A stretch of DNA of 64,000 nucleotides from Cordilura impudica. Lineage: Eukaryota > Arthropoda > Insecta > Diptera > Scathophagidae. This document shows positions 20,400 through 31,552 of this stretch, one piece after another. The stretch's first letter is position 1. The number at the start of each line of letters is the position of its first letter. Location of the stretch: positions 84,163,465 through 84,227,464 of the forward strand of contig OY821520.1 of NCBI GenBank assembly GCA_963682025.1. The letters are read 5' to 3'. The position numbers and the translations under genes are program-made. Under the pieces are notes generated by a model. That model ran no database searches. It had not been told where the DNA came from and saw only the letters and a program-made list of their open reading frames with translations.

Positions 20400-23300
20400 C
20401 TTGTATGATTTTTTGCGAAATACAAACATCTAAGAAGTAGTGAGAGGTGAAACAAGTAAACAGAGCTGAAGTATTCTGACTGCTGCCTCGTAAAACTCTA
20501 CAATCAAGGAGGAAATCGTAGGCATGGTTTTGGATGTGTTATCTTGACTACAGCTTTCGATAGTCTCTGCAGTTGGGCTATTATTATTGGTCTAAGCATG
20601 GAGCAGCGCAAAATAGTTGCTTTCAGTTCGAAAGTCAAATAAAGCTACCGCAGGTGAGGAACTGCAAACTTCCCTATCTGGCAACTCTAAATAAATTGTA
20701 TCATCTGGAATCTCACAGGAAAGCAGATCACAGAGTGAATACGGCAGCGATTGATTTTTATTTCTGTGGAAGATGTTTGGATCGAAATACGAGTTGAGCC
20801 TGATTTAACTCACTAAACGCGAGACTTCTAAAACTTAGGCAACTACTCGACTAGACTGTCGCAGCTAAGCAGCCTCTTAGGAATTTTTCCGCAGTCATAG
20901 GGACTATTAAGGAGAAGAACTGACCGCCGAATTTTCAAGGACAGGTTATGCCCCCTATGTCAGCTGTATGCCCTCAGGGAGCAAACAGGAGGGAATATTC
21001 ACTACACTATCCTTAAGTAGGAAACCAAAAGTGATAGAAAATCGACACATGAATAATAAAAGTTAAACGTAATAAATCACTTCTTAGTACAATGAGTATA
21101 GTCGCAGCTGTTGTACGTATGGGGTAGAGGAGCCAGGATTACGCATATAAGAGACGACCTTTGCAAAACATTAAACATAATACTGTGTAAAAGTGAAAAG
21201 GTGATTTTCAATTTAAACTTCGAGTCATCGATTTAGTCAAAAAAAAATTTTCATTAGGTTTGTACTACTGTTTCTGACATCTGTTCCAAATTTCATGTTA
21301 GTACTTCTTTGGTTCAATAGTGAAGCTCGTTTTTGTAAAGAACAACGTGCTTTTAACAATGTTTCATTTTGTTGAACAAAAAAGTTAAATTAAAGTTTGC
21401 TTGCGGAATAAAACTTATGTTACAGGAGGCCTGCGGTGATCACAACTGATGAACAAAACGTCAAATGAATTACAGATTTGGTATAGAGGAATCTTCGATT
21501 GACAAGAAAAGATCTTGGTTATGCTAAGTCCCTCTCACACTACATTAGTTCTTTTTCTTCATTTTGCACAATATTTTGCACCGTATTTACCTTATTTTAC
21601 ACCACCTGACTTAGGGCTCTTCAATAAACTCAAAAGACTACCGTTATGGATCAATTAATACCCCTAAACCAGCATCGATGAATGTTTTGAAGTCTATTCC
21701 GGATATGGATTTTGAAAACTGGGTATTACTTTGAACGTGATATAATTGATTCTGAAGAATTTTTATTTTATAAAAAAAGTGTTATTTTTCTTCCAACTCA
21801 GTCGTAGCATTAAGGCATCTTAGCCCTTAATTTTTCAGGTTGAATCTATTACTATCCCCGTCAGAAACAATGTCAAGGCTGATAACAAGAAAATTTGAGT
21901 TTTTAAACTACTATAATTTGAAATCGCATCGAATTAGTAGGTCTGATGTTAATTGTTATTTTCGAGAAATAGTCACTAGTTCTCATAAAAAGGAATTTTT
22001 AAGAATATGGATGGGATAAGTCAACATGAAGCAGCTGCTGCGATGAAATCCGACTAAAGTAATATCTGAAGAACGTCGAAAAATAGATACGTTTCTGCAA
22101 ACCTAAAGTGTCTGAAAATTATCGATTCTACTCAAATGACGTTTCTAAATCTAACTCCAATAACAATTCAAGCATAAATTTGAACCACAGGTCGTGCCAT
22201 ATTCAAAAAATCAATTTCGAAGCCCTGCTTTAAACCAAGAGGACTTGCAGTGAATCAAGAAGTATACCAGAAGGAATGTTTGGCCAAAATTTGGATTCCT
22301 TTCTTTAAAGGGCCACATTTATGGCCATTATGTCTTCTAGCCTAGCTTCGTCACATTGCGCCATAAAGAGGCAGGATTTTCTTAATAAAAAAAATTTTAT
22401 TTTCTACCAAAAAACCGAAATCCAACGAATTTGCCTCAATGTCGTCCAATCGATTAATTTGTTTTTCGAAATTTAAATTCGTTGATCAATTGGAGAGCTA
22501 AAAAATATCGATTTCGAAAATTCGTGCATGTATTCGTAAAATAGATAAAACGCTGTCGAAGAGTCCTTCAGATGTATTCCAGCTAAGCTGCGCCATGCGG
22601 CTGATCCTGATCAATAATCTTTTTTGACCATACATAAATTATTTATTAATCTTTTGTAGCTTCTATATTACATTAAAAAAAATTATTTATTTAAGCCTTA
22701 GCTACAATTTTTCTGAAGAATGAAATGAAAAATCATCAATGGTTCCTAACCAAACAAAAATCAAGATAAGCAAAAAATATAAAAGGTTATAACGTTTGGC
22801 CTAAAAATACAAAACTCTTTCCAGGTTTTACTGTACTGACTTAGTATTTTCATCCTGACTTGGAAATCCTCTCCCCCCGCCCCCCGCCGTTCCTAAAATC
22901 GCTGTTGTATACTGCTATTTAAGCATTTAATTTTCCTATTTATATTCTGCAAAAAAAACTACTCAAGAAAAATTATTGATTGCCCATCCCTGATCTAAAC
23001 AATTTGATATTCATTTGTTGCTTTTTGGTTTATTGCTAAGAGCAGCTACATTTTTCACATCTTAATAAAGTTAAATTTGCAAAATTGTTATTTGACTAAT
23101 AAAAAAAAAAGAAAAAAAAAACAGAAAACAAACGAAAACTTCGAAATGAGTTGGAAAAAACAAGCATAAAAAAATCAAGTGCTTAAATGTAATCAAAGCA
23201 TTCTCATACAGATCTATATGCCCCCATATTCCTTTGAGTACGCTAAACACCATTTAAGCAGTGGCTCTTTAACGAACATCATCACAGGCAGCAGCAGCAA

Positions 23301-23783
23301 TAAGTAACGCACATTTTGTTGCAAACAATTGACGACAACAATATCTTTACGTCTGTATCGTTGCCGTTGTCGTCGTCGTAGTCGGCATCATAAAAAACAT
23401 CTGTTTCAATCTCTAGACAGAATTCACTGTTTTAAGGTAATGAAAACAAAAAAAAAAAAAACGGTACGAGTACATACTTCCATAAGTATTAGCTAGTCTG
23501 TTCCACTGATTCGCTAGAATGGCTATTAAAATTTCAGTCCATAAATCTACTTTAAATTTGTTTATGTACTTGCTATCTATCCATATATCTAAGCAGCACA
23601 TTGAATCCAGGCTGCCACGTCTACGACATTATATTGTCGGACATGGTGGAGTGTGGTGTGGTGTGTAGTTAGTAAATATTTAAAAGTATTTTTTTTTCAC
23701 AGATAATGAGTTGTAATAAAAATCTATTATGTTAATTTCGCAAATGAATCATATATAGAAGAACTTATTTAAGATTGACTTAC
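20400..23783. other. Long stretch without recognised gene
   Basis: I see no transposon termini and no supported exon. The GC-richer part 20560-21010 has an open frame without motifs and may be a decayed element. A C-rich run lies near 22872-22890. Trinucleotide-rich fly-like sequence (CAGCAGCAG, GTCGTCGTCGTAG) occurs at 23290-23390. If the gene reading right to left continues, this is its next intron. Confidence 0.4.
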
Positions 23784-23862
23784 CGCAAGATATGTACTTT
23801 GACCTCGTATTCGCGGTGGAGGTTCTCTGTACTCTTCACCATTTTCAGCTGCTTTGTCGCGC
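23784..23862 (-). CDS. Internal exon of an unrecognised host gene
   Basis: On the minus strand a pyrimidine-rich tract ends in ACTTTCAG at 23863, a 79-nt exon follows, and a consensus donor GTAAGT begins at 23783. In the frame set by the start exon at 56043-56068 it reads R-R-D-K-A-A-E-N-G-E-E-Y-R, then E-P-P-P-R-I-R-G-Q, then S-T-Y-L-A, charged and proline-containing without stops. One other frame is also open, so phase agreement with the start exon is the deciding evidence. The two exons total 105 nt, exactly 35 codons, leaving the next exon in phase 0. No transposon similarity is seen and GC is higher than around it. I do not recognise the protein; it looks like a cytoplasmic N-terminus with no signal peptide. 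Confidence 0.6.
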
Positions 23863-24439
23863 CTGAAAGTAAAAACAAAACGATGGTTTGCAATTGTAGT
23901 CAGTTTGCTTTTTATAAATATTTATATTTAACTGTATATTTAAAGAAGAATTGAATACAAAAGAAAATAGTTTTAGTTAAAAATCGTGAAAGTTTTTCAA
24001 ATTAAAATTAAAACTGTATTAATCTATGGTTGGCCACAGGCTATACATGACCCCAAATTACTTTTCATTGTTCCATCGTTCTGTTGGCACTTGGTCCGAT
24101 AAATTTAGTAACCACCACAGAAACCATAAATACATGCTATCAAAGATATTAAATTAATCATCAAGTTAACTCCATTTGATGCAATACACTTTTTACAGTG
24201 AAGAATGCAGTCATCAAAATCTTTTTTAAATACATAGTGAGTGGACACGTCTTCCAAGGAGTCATAATTTGTGTTTTGGGAGAAGTATGCAGTCTCAGCG
24301 GCCTATAAGGGCTGGACTCTATCTTGAATATTCATTCAAGAACACGGCAGCGAGGGTGTTATATGGTCTGGCACAACGCTCTTGCGAAACGTTGTTCCCC
24401 AGTGGGCGGGACATAGATTGATCGGGAAACCGAGAGGAC

Positions 24440-25176
24440 TTGGCAAGGGACTCTGTCATTGGTCAATTGGTCCAGGAGTTGAAGCCAACTGACCATCCAA
24501 TGCGTTTTCGCTTCGCTAAGTGGGCCTGCGATCGACTTACAGAAAATGCCGATTTTGCCAAAAAAAAAATCATCTTTTCAGATGAAGCTCATTTTGATCT
24601 TGGCGGGTATGTAAACAAGCGAAATTGTCGCATTTGGGGAACAGAAAACCCGCACGCATACATTGAAAAGCCGATACACCCAAAACGAGTCACTGTTTGG
24701 TGCGGATTTTGGTCCAGAAGCATAATTGGGCCATGTTTCTTCGAAAGTGAGCAAGGAGTGGCCGTTACAGTCAATGGCGATCGTTATCGGGCCACATTGA
24801 ACGAATTTTTGTTCACAAAAATTGAAGAGGAGGATATTGGCAACATTTGGTTTCAACAGGACGGCGCTAAGCTACACTCGATGTTTTGCGCCCTGTTTTT
24901 GAAGATCGCATTATCAGCCGCAGAGCTGATGTCATTTGGCCACCTCGGAGCTGCGATTTGACACCGTTGGACTATTATTTGTGGGGTGCCCTCAAAGATA
25001 AGTGTTACGCCAACAAGCCAGCGACAATTGACGCTTTAAAGGACAATATTCGTGAAGCCATTGGTGAAATACAGCTGCACGCAATCGATAATGTGCTTAA
25101 AAATTGGACCGATCGTGTAGGCTACTGCATGGCCAGCCGAGGCAGCCATTTGAATGCAATTATTTTCCATTATTAA
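24440..25176 (+). pseudogene. Mariner-type transposase, frameshifted
   Basis: A transposase of the IS630-Tc1-mariner group, which cuts and joins element ends. The first open part (24440-24961) has I-I-F-S-D-E-A-H-F-D with the first catalytic Asp (residue 48 from that ATG), then W-G-T-E-N-P-H, V-T-V-W-C-G-F, and I-W-F-Q-Q-D-G-A with the second Asp (residue 141). A small deletion just after this, near 24865-24880, shifts the frame. The other frame then carries W-P-P-R-S-C-D-L-T-P-L-D with the third Asp, followed by Y-Y-L-W-G, and ends at TAA 25174-25176. The N-terminal helix-turn-helix region is largely missing. Codons are otherwise well preserved, so decay is recent. Confidence 0.85.
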
Positions 25177-25278
25177 CCGGAAGGATTGTACTTTGAAATA
25201 AAAAAAGAAATTTGAGATAATATTCAGTAGTTTTTATTTATAGCATTTTCAAAAAAAAAAGTTATTTGGCGGACCCTT
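25177..25278 (+). mobile_element. 3' end of the mariner element
   Basis: After the stop codon comes a short untranslated stretch ending in a run of A and GTTATTTGGCGGACCCT, which looks like a mariner terminal inverted repeat. I could not find the matching left end upstream of 24440, so the 5' side is probably lost. Confidence 0.5.
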
Positions 25279-25989
25279 TACGAGCCATGTGAATGGGAAC
25301 GAGTGTAACAACTTCCTTGTGAGTGTCCAGTGTTGAAAGAACAGCACCTCAGATATCTAGGGCAAGGATTGTCGGATAATCTGGGCTGCATAGTAGATGT
25401 TGGGAATTTGTGGACCTCACACAGAAATTTTTTTTTATTTTTTTTATTTTTAATTATTAATTTTTTTTTTAGTTTTAATTTTAATTTATAATTTTTAATT
25501 TTTTTTTTTAAGCCTAGTTCCGGGAAGCCGAGTGGCTTGTCCACGGAACATAGAGATTATAACAATTTCCCTCGAACTTCTTGTGTTATATTTTAATGGT
25601 AACAAATATATTTTTTATTGGGTCAATGGATTCATATATTCTACTTAATTTCTTAAATTTGAAACAGTTTGACTGCCGTAACATTGAAACACAGTTGGGA
25701 AGTTGATGATGGACATTGGCGAGTTTTATCAGATGACTTTTAAAGAGCAGATAAAGTCGTTTACGATTACTTTCACATGATAGTACAATAGAATGATTAG
25801 GGAATAGTATTATCTCAGTAACGATCTGTTAGAAGACGCAAGACTTATCACAACGAGACCTACACACTTCATGTACTTAATTCTCGAAATAGGATCTATC
25901 ATACGATTTTGAAATTGAACCCTGGCCCCAAACATTTATTTATCGTAACGTTAATAGTATTGATGTAGTATTAATCCTTGCTTTATTCC

Positions 25990-26400
25990 ATGGGTTCAAA
26001 TTTTCTTTTTACCGACTGTTGGAGAATATCTGTTATTTCTTAATGGTAACATTTTAGGAATTGACAACAAACATGTTTTAAACAAAATGAAAACTATTAA
26101 AAAATAGAGAAAGACCTTCGTTTACAATGGAAACCAAAATGTTAATACAACACCGTGATAGTCTATATCAGAAGTGGATACGTTACGGGATATCAGAACA
26201 TTCGCCTTTTCGGCATGTAAACGTTTGTAGAAGATGCACGCCTTTGTAGAGGTCATGTGCACAAAATGGTAGAACAATCTTATCATAATATTCCGAGTTT
26301 TAGCTCGAATATTGTGTCGACCCAAGAAGCCATCCATAAGATCTACTCCACACATTTAAGCATTGTATTCTGGGGTAATTTAAGGGCAGTTGATTTCGAT
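25990..26400 (-). pseudogene. piggyBac transposase remnant
   Basis: The minus-strand frame 26355-26122 begins M-C-G-V-D-L-M-D-G-F-L-G and continues I-R-A-K-T-R. This matches the conserved piggyBac block M-G-G-V-D-x-x-D, which holds the last catalytic Asp, and the following R-L-F-Y-H segment. A frameshift just upstream separates a preceding P-E-Y-N-A. Both ends of the gene and any TTAA ends are gone. Confidence 0.65.
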
Positions 26401-26609
26401 TAATTTCTTGATTGAGGTCATGTATTCTACGGAGAATCGTCCAAAAATAATTAAGTTCCTCTCACTATTCCCAAACTATAAATTCCTCTGGCTCGTAAAT
26501 ACACTAAAAGTGGCAGCGAGGTGTAAAGCAGGGCTCCCCATTACTCGAGCTTCGAGCTACTCGAGCTACTCGAGCTACTCGAGCTGCTCGAGTAGTTGAT
26601 GAGCTACTC

Positions 26610-28300
26610 GAGCTCAAAAAATTTTCCCAAAATACATGGTATGATTTTATATATTTTGAAGTCAGTTACACTGATAGATTACCATCCTAAAATATTAAAA
26701 CATTCTGATAAAAACTATGGAGTGGGCTAACTACTACTCGAAAAAGATCATCCACTTTCCACTCAAATGTATGAAAATATGATCTTCGTATATGTTTGAT
26801 GCCTATTTACAAAAAAATTTTTAAGAACACTTGGAAAAACCTCTTAGTATTTTAATTTGAATATATGTAGAGGATATGTTTTCAAATTTTCAAAGCATTT
26901 GGACAAAAATGTTGGCGTGTGGGAACAACTACTCGAAAAAGATCGGAAATTTTGCAAAAAATTTAAAAAAATAAAAAAAAATTTTTTTATATTTTTTCAC
27001 TGCCTGTAATTGACTATATTCAGAGATTACTCGTAAAAAATTTTAAGCCATTCCGACCAAAATTGTGGCGTCGGTATAGCACTACTCGACTGATATTGAC
27101 CACTTTCTATACAAATGTGTGAAAATATGCTCTTATTTGAAGTTTGATGATATTTTTCAGAAAATTTTCCACAATGACGTAATAAAAAATTATATTCGTT
27201 AGAGCTGTATATACAAAGAGAACACTTCCTTCAAGTTTCAAAGCATTCCGCCAAAAATTGAAGCTTGGAGGAACTACTACTCGACGAAAAACAAAAAAAA
27301 AATTTTTTTTCAAAAAAAAAAAAAATGTTTTTTTCTTTCTTTTTACTGCCCGTAATTGACCTTATTCACAGATGACTCATTTCAAAAATTAAGCCATTCC
27401 GATGAAAATTGAGCTCTGGGCGAACAACTACTCGAAAAAGATCAGCCACTTTCTATACAAATGTGTGCAAATTTGCTCTTATTTCAAGTTTGATGTAACT
27501 TTAAAAAAAATTTTCCATCACGACTTCTTAAAATTTTTTACTGCTTGTAGTTGGAAATATATCAAGATAATCTTCTTAAAATTTCAAAGTATTGCGACAA
27601 TAATTGTGCTGTTGGCGAACTACTACTCGAAAAAGCTCGACCACTTTCCATACAAATATATGAAAAAATACACTTCATGCAAGTTTGACATCGATTCACA
27701 CAAAATATTTAAGGCACACATGGTACAAATTTATGCTTTTTAAAGTTGGAAATATGATTACATTTCGTACACGAAATTCCAAAGTAATCTGACCAAAATT
27801 GTGGCTCGGACGAACTACTACTCGAAAAAGATCAGACTCTTCCAATACAAAAGTGTGAAAATTTGCTCTTATTTCATGTTTGAGATAATTTTACAGAAAA
27901 TTTTTTATAATGACATAGCTGAAAGTTATATGTTTTAGATTTAGAAATGTAAGGAGAGTATTTCTTTTAAATTTCAAACGTTTCCGACAATAATGGTGGG
28001 GTGGACAAAGTACTACTCGGAAAAGCTCGAAATACTACTCGAAAAAAATCAGCCAGTTTCCATAAATGTGTTAAAATTTGCTTTTCTTTTAAGTTTGATG
28101 TAATTTTACAGAACATTTTCCTTCCCGACTTGCTAAAAGTTTATATGTTGTGAAGTTTTCGATTTGAGGACATTGTATCCTTCAAATTTCAAACTATTCT
28201 AAGAAAATTATGGAGGCGGCGAACTACTACTCGAAAAAATTCAGCTACTTACATACAGTGTGCGCAGATTTACTCTTCTTTCAAGTTTGATGTAAGTTAT
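26610..28300 (+). repeat. Left arm: tandem ~190-bp units
   Basis: Each unit carries GAACTACTACTCGAAAAAG, followed by a CCACTTTC-ATACAAATGTGTG block and a TTCAAGTTTGATGTAA block. The TACTCGA words are near 26735, 26937, 27085, 27277, 27431, 27626, 27818, 28012, 28034 and 28228, mostly 150-200 bp apart. The same TACTCGA word makes up the terminal repeats, which suggests a repeated protein-binding site. Confidence 0.75.
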
Positions 28301-28444
28301 TACATTTATTTTAGTGAATATTTCATTTTATTTAAGTACATAAAATCTTATAATTTTTTTAACAATGAATGTTGAAAAATTATGGTTTCAGCGAACTTCT
28401 TTTAGCAGTGACAACATTATCAGCTGTATAAAAGCACCGCTCTG

Positions 28445-29342
28445 ATTATGCTGAAGTTGCTGGGATACAAAGGAATCTCTTGGCCATTCGTGATATGTTC
28501 GGGTACTTTTCTTCACGATCCTGCCACCATTTTAGTGGACAGTCTTTCCACTCGATTTGTTTTTCACGTTGATATCTCGACCACTCGATGTCAAGGTTAT
28601 CATTTGTGCTCTGCGTTCGTTTTAAAAGTTTGTCGATAGCGCATATTTTAGAATGCTGAAATGTTGTATATTCTGTTGGTAATTCTTTTTCTTTACACAA
28701 AAGCCCCTTCAATTCCTTTTTTGATTTGGGATTGATTCAAAAGAGTTTCATGCTCCATATCTTTATAACGAGGATCGAAAAATGATGCCAACATTCTTGT
28801 TGCTACATCTGGTGAGATCTTCAAATTAAAGCGACTTTCCATTCTGCCTTGACGTTAGTTTTAAAAGAAATTGTCCAATCATCGTCGGTTATATCATCAT
28901 TTAAGTACTCTTCAATCCAGTGGTTTAGTATTGGGCGAACCATCGAAATCGAAGATCTGTTAGAACACAAAATATCAGTAGGAAGGTATGGTGGTTCCGG
29001 AACGCTTTTTATTTGTTCAATTTTGCTCCACTCAGCTTCAGATAATTCAAAATCCACCGCAACTCGCTGACTAGTCACATTTCTGTCCGCCAACAAGTTT
29101 ATTAAAGATGTACGATTTTGGATGACACAAACGAACATGTTATACGTCGAGTTCCTTCTCGTCTTATAGCACTGCAAGAATTTTAGTTCCGGAATACCTA
29201 ATTGTGCTTGTTTTTCCTTTAGCGCATTTGTGCACGTGTTGTACATGGCAAAAAACGGTAATAATAAAAATAATAATCGCTTTACTGACCTCTTAACCGC
29301 AATAAAAACGTACTTCTTAATTTTGAAAATATTAAACACCAA
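28445..29342 (-). pseudogene. hAT transposase C-terminal half, decayed
   Basis: Sits between the foldback arms. The minus-strand frame 29342-28821 has R-R-N-S-T-Y-N-M, a conserved hAT block (usually R-W-N-S-T), and S-S-I-S-M-V-R-P-I-L-N. The next stretch, 28830-28713, encodes A-S-F-F-D-P-R-Y-K-D, the hAT L-D-P-R-Y-K motif. The frame 28712-28446 then carries the start of the dimerisation region, K-Y-P-N-I-S-R-M-A-K, and C-I-P-A-T-S-A, and stops short of the S-E-R-x-F-S that normally follows. The N-terminal zinc finger and first catalytic residues are absent. It cannot be active, but it identifies the superfamily of the foldback element. Confidence 0.8.
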
Positions 29343-29394
29343 AACACCATAAAAATTTAAAATTTTTTTTGTCCTCTTATATTAATATTAATTT

Positions 29395-31115
29395 TTACCA
29401 TATACTTTTGAAAAATTTTTTGTAAATCGATGTCAAACTTCCATGAAGGGAATGTTTTCATACATTTGTATGGAAAGTGGTCGAGCTTCTCCGAGTAGTA
29501 GTTTGTCCACCCCACCATTATTGTCGGAAACGTTTGAAATTTAAAAGAAATACTCTTCTTACATTTCTAAATCTAAAAAATATAACTTTCGGCTATGTCA
29601 TTATAAAAAATTTTCTGTAAAACTATCTCAAACATGAAATAAGAGCAAATTTTCACACTTTTGTATGGGAAGAGTCTGATCTTTTTCGAGTAGTAGTTCG
29701 TCCGAGCCACAATTTTGGTCAGATTACTTTGGAATTTCGTGTACGAAATTTAATCATATTTCCAACTTTAAAAAGCATAAATTTGTACCATGTGTGCCTT
29801 AAATATTTTGTGTGAATCGATGTCAAACTTGCATGAAGTGTATTTTTTCATATATTTGTATGGAAAGTGGTCGAGCTTTTTCGAGTAGTAGTTCGCCAAC
29901 AGCACAATTATTGTCGCAATACTTTGAAATTTTAAGAAGATTATCTTGATATATTTGCAACTACAAGCAGTAAAAAATTTTAAGAAGTCGTGATGGAAAA
30001 TTTTTTTTAAAGTTACATCAAACTTGAAATAAGAGCAAATTTGCACACATTTGTATAGAAAGTGGCTGATCTTTTTCCAGTATTTGTTCGCCCAGAGCTC
30101 AATTTTCATCGGAATGGCTTAATTTTTGAAATGAGTCATCTGTGAATAAGGTCAATTACGGGCAGTAAAAAGAAAGAAAAAAACATTTTTTTTTTTTGAA
30201 AAAAAAAATTTTTTTTTGTTTTTCGTCGAGTAGTAGTTCCTCCAAGCTTCAATTTTTGGCGGAATGCTTTGAAACTTGAAGGAAGTGTTCTCTTTCTATA
30301 TACAGCGCTAACGAATGTAATTTTTTATTACGTCATTGTGGAAAATTTTCTGGAAAATATCATCAAACTTCAAATAAGAGCATATTTTCACACATTTGTA
30401 TAGAAAGTGGTCAATATCAGTCGAGTAGTGCTATACCGACGCCACAATTTTGGTCGGAATGGCTTAAAATTTTTTACGAGTAATCTCTGAATATAGTCAA
30501 TTACAGGCAGCGAAAAAATATAAAAAATTTTTTTTTTATTTTTTTACATTTTTTGCAAAATTTCCGATCTTTTTCGAGTAGTTGTTCCCACACGCCAACA
30601 TTTTTGTCCAAATGCTTTGAAATTTTGAAAACGTATCCTCTACATATATTCAAATTAAAATACTAAGAGGTTTTTCCAAGTGTTCTTTAAAATTTTTTGT
30701 AAATAGGCATCAAACATATACGAAGATCATATTTTCATACATTTGAGTGGAAAGTGGATGATCTTTTTCGAGTAGTAGTTAGCCCACTCCATAGTTTTTA
30801 TCACAATGTTTTAATATTTTAGGATGGTAATCTATCAGTGTAACTGACTTCAAAATATATAAAATCATACCATGTATTTTGGGAAAATTTTTTCTTAAAT
30901 GAAGTCAAACATCTATGAAGTTAATATTTTCATACATTCGTATCGAAAGTCGTCGAGCTTTTTCGAGTACTAGTTTGCCCACGCAAGTGGGACACTCCTA
31001 TTCAAGTGAAATTTAATAGTGATATTCTTGGTATCTGTACGATTCTAAAAAGTATACATTTGTTATACTAAATACCAACATTTAACTTTTTACATGCTTT
31101 CAAACATGAAAAATG
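29395..31115 (-). repeat. Right arm: inverted tandem ~190-bp units
   Basis: Mirror image of the left arm, with CTTTTTCGAGTAGTAGTTC in each unit. It includes an additional outer unit (about 30890-31115) and an additional inner unit (29400-29490) not paired on the left. The apparent 113-codon frames on opposite strands in the two arms (27402-27743 and 29768-30109) are the same repeat read twice, not genes. Confidence 0.75.
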
Positions 31116-31216
31116 CTAATTTTTAATACTCGAGCTACTCGTTGAGCTCGAGTAGCTCATTAACTACTCGAGTAGCTCGAGCTTCGAGTAGCTCGAGTAG
31201 CTCGAGTAGCTCGAGC

Positions 31217-31552
31217 CCTTTTCACGGCAAATTTTGTTTGAAAGTTTTAAACTTTTTTTTCTCTGTACAAATTTGTTCCTTCCAACGGATTTTTTTATTT
31301 GGTAGTATATTGCTTTTAATACTGTTAACGTCGCCATATAACTATGAACCACGCCCATTTCACCGCCCCCTTTTTTTTACATATACCACTAACAATGTTT
31401 GCTATACAAAATAATTTTTTTGTAATATGTATTTATCTAAAGTTTTATACACTTTTTATCTACAGGTAAGGTAGCCATACATTTTTTTATTACCAAGTCC
31501 CCCTTTTTCGCCCCATTTTACCTTAAATCATAATTATTCTGCTTTCAATATA
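31217..31552 (+). repeat. Helitron-associated module, inverted copy of 36760-37105
   Basis: Sequence including AAGTTTTATACACTTTTTATC and GTAAGGTAGCCATACATTTTT is the reverse complement of the piece directly beside the inner Helitron end at 36759. Both copies abut a Helitron 5' end in the same relation, so the module and the Helitron have travelled together. Its left side was cut by the foldback element. Confidence 0.65.

Larger units (their letters stand above)
26529..31216. mobile_element. 4.7-kb foldback element with hAT transposase core
   Basis: A very large inverted repeat. The left end CAGGGCTCCCC is followed by head-to-tail GAGCTACTC words (26547-26615). The right end is the inverted form, GAGTAGCTC repeats then GAGCCCTT (31125-31220). 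The arms then run inward about 1.4-1.7 kb each; for example 27740-28030 returns almost unchanged, inverted, at 29480-29770. The unique middle (about 28300-29390) holds a decayed hAT transposase on the minus strand. The right arm has one extra ~200-bp unit near its outer end. It lies against Helitron sequence at 31217. No 8-bp target duplication could be made out. Confidence 0.8.

Noticed and set aside
20573..20797. Plus-strand frame of 74 codons in a GC-richer patch
   Set aside because: No recognisable motif, no splice sites; may be a decayed retroelement but this could not be supported.
23071..23253. Phe-rich minus-strand frame upstream of the internal exon
   Set aside because: Composition is that of poly-T tracts, and it lacks acceptor/donor sites in phase with the exon at 23784.
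27402..30109. Two 113-codon frames that look like a duplicated gene
   Set aside because: They are the same ~190-bp foldback unit read from the two inverted arms; amino acid composition follows the repeat.
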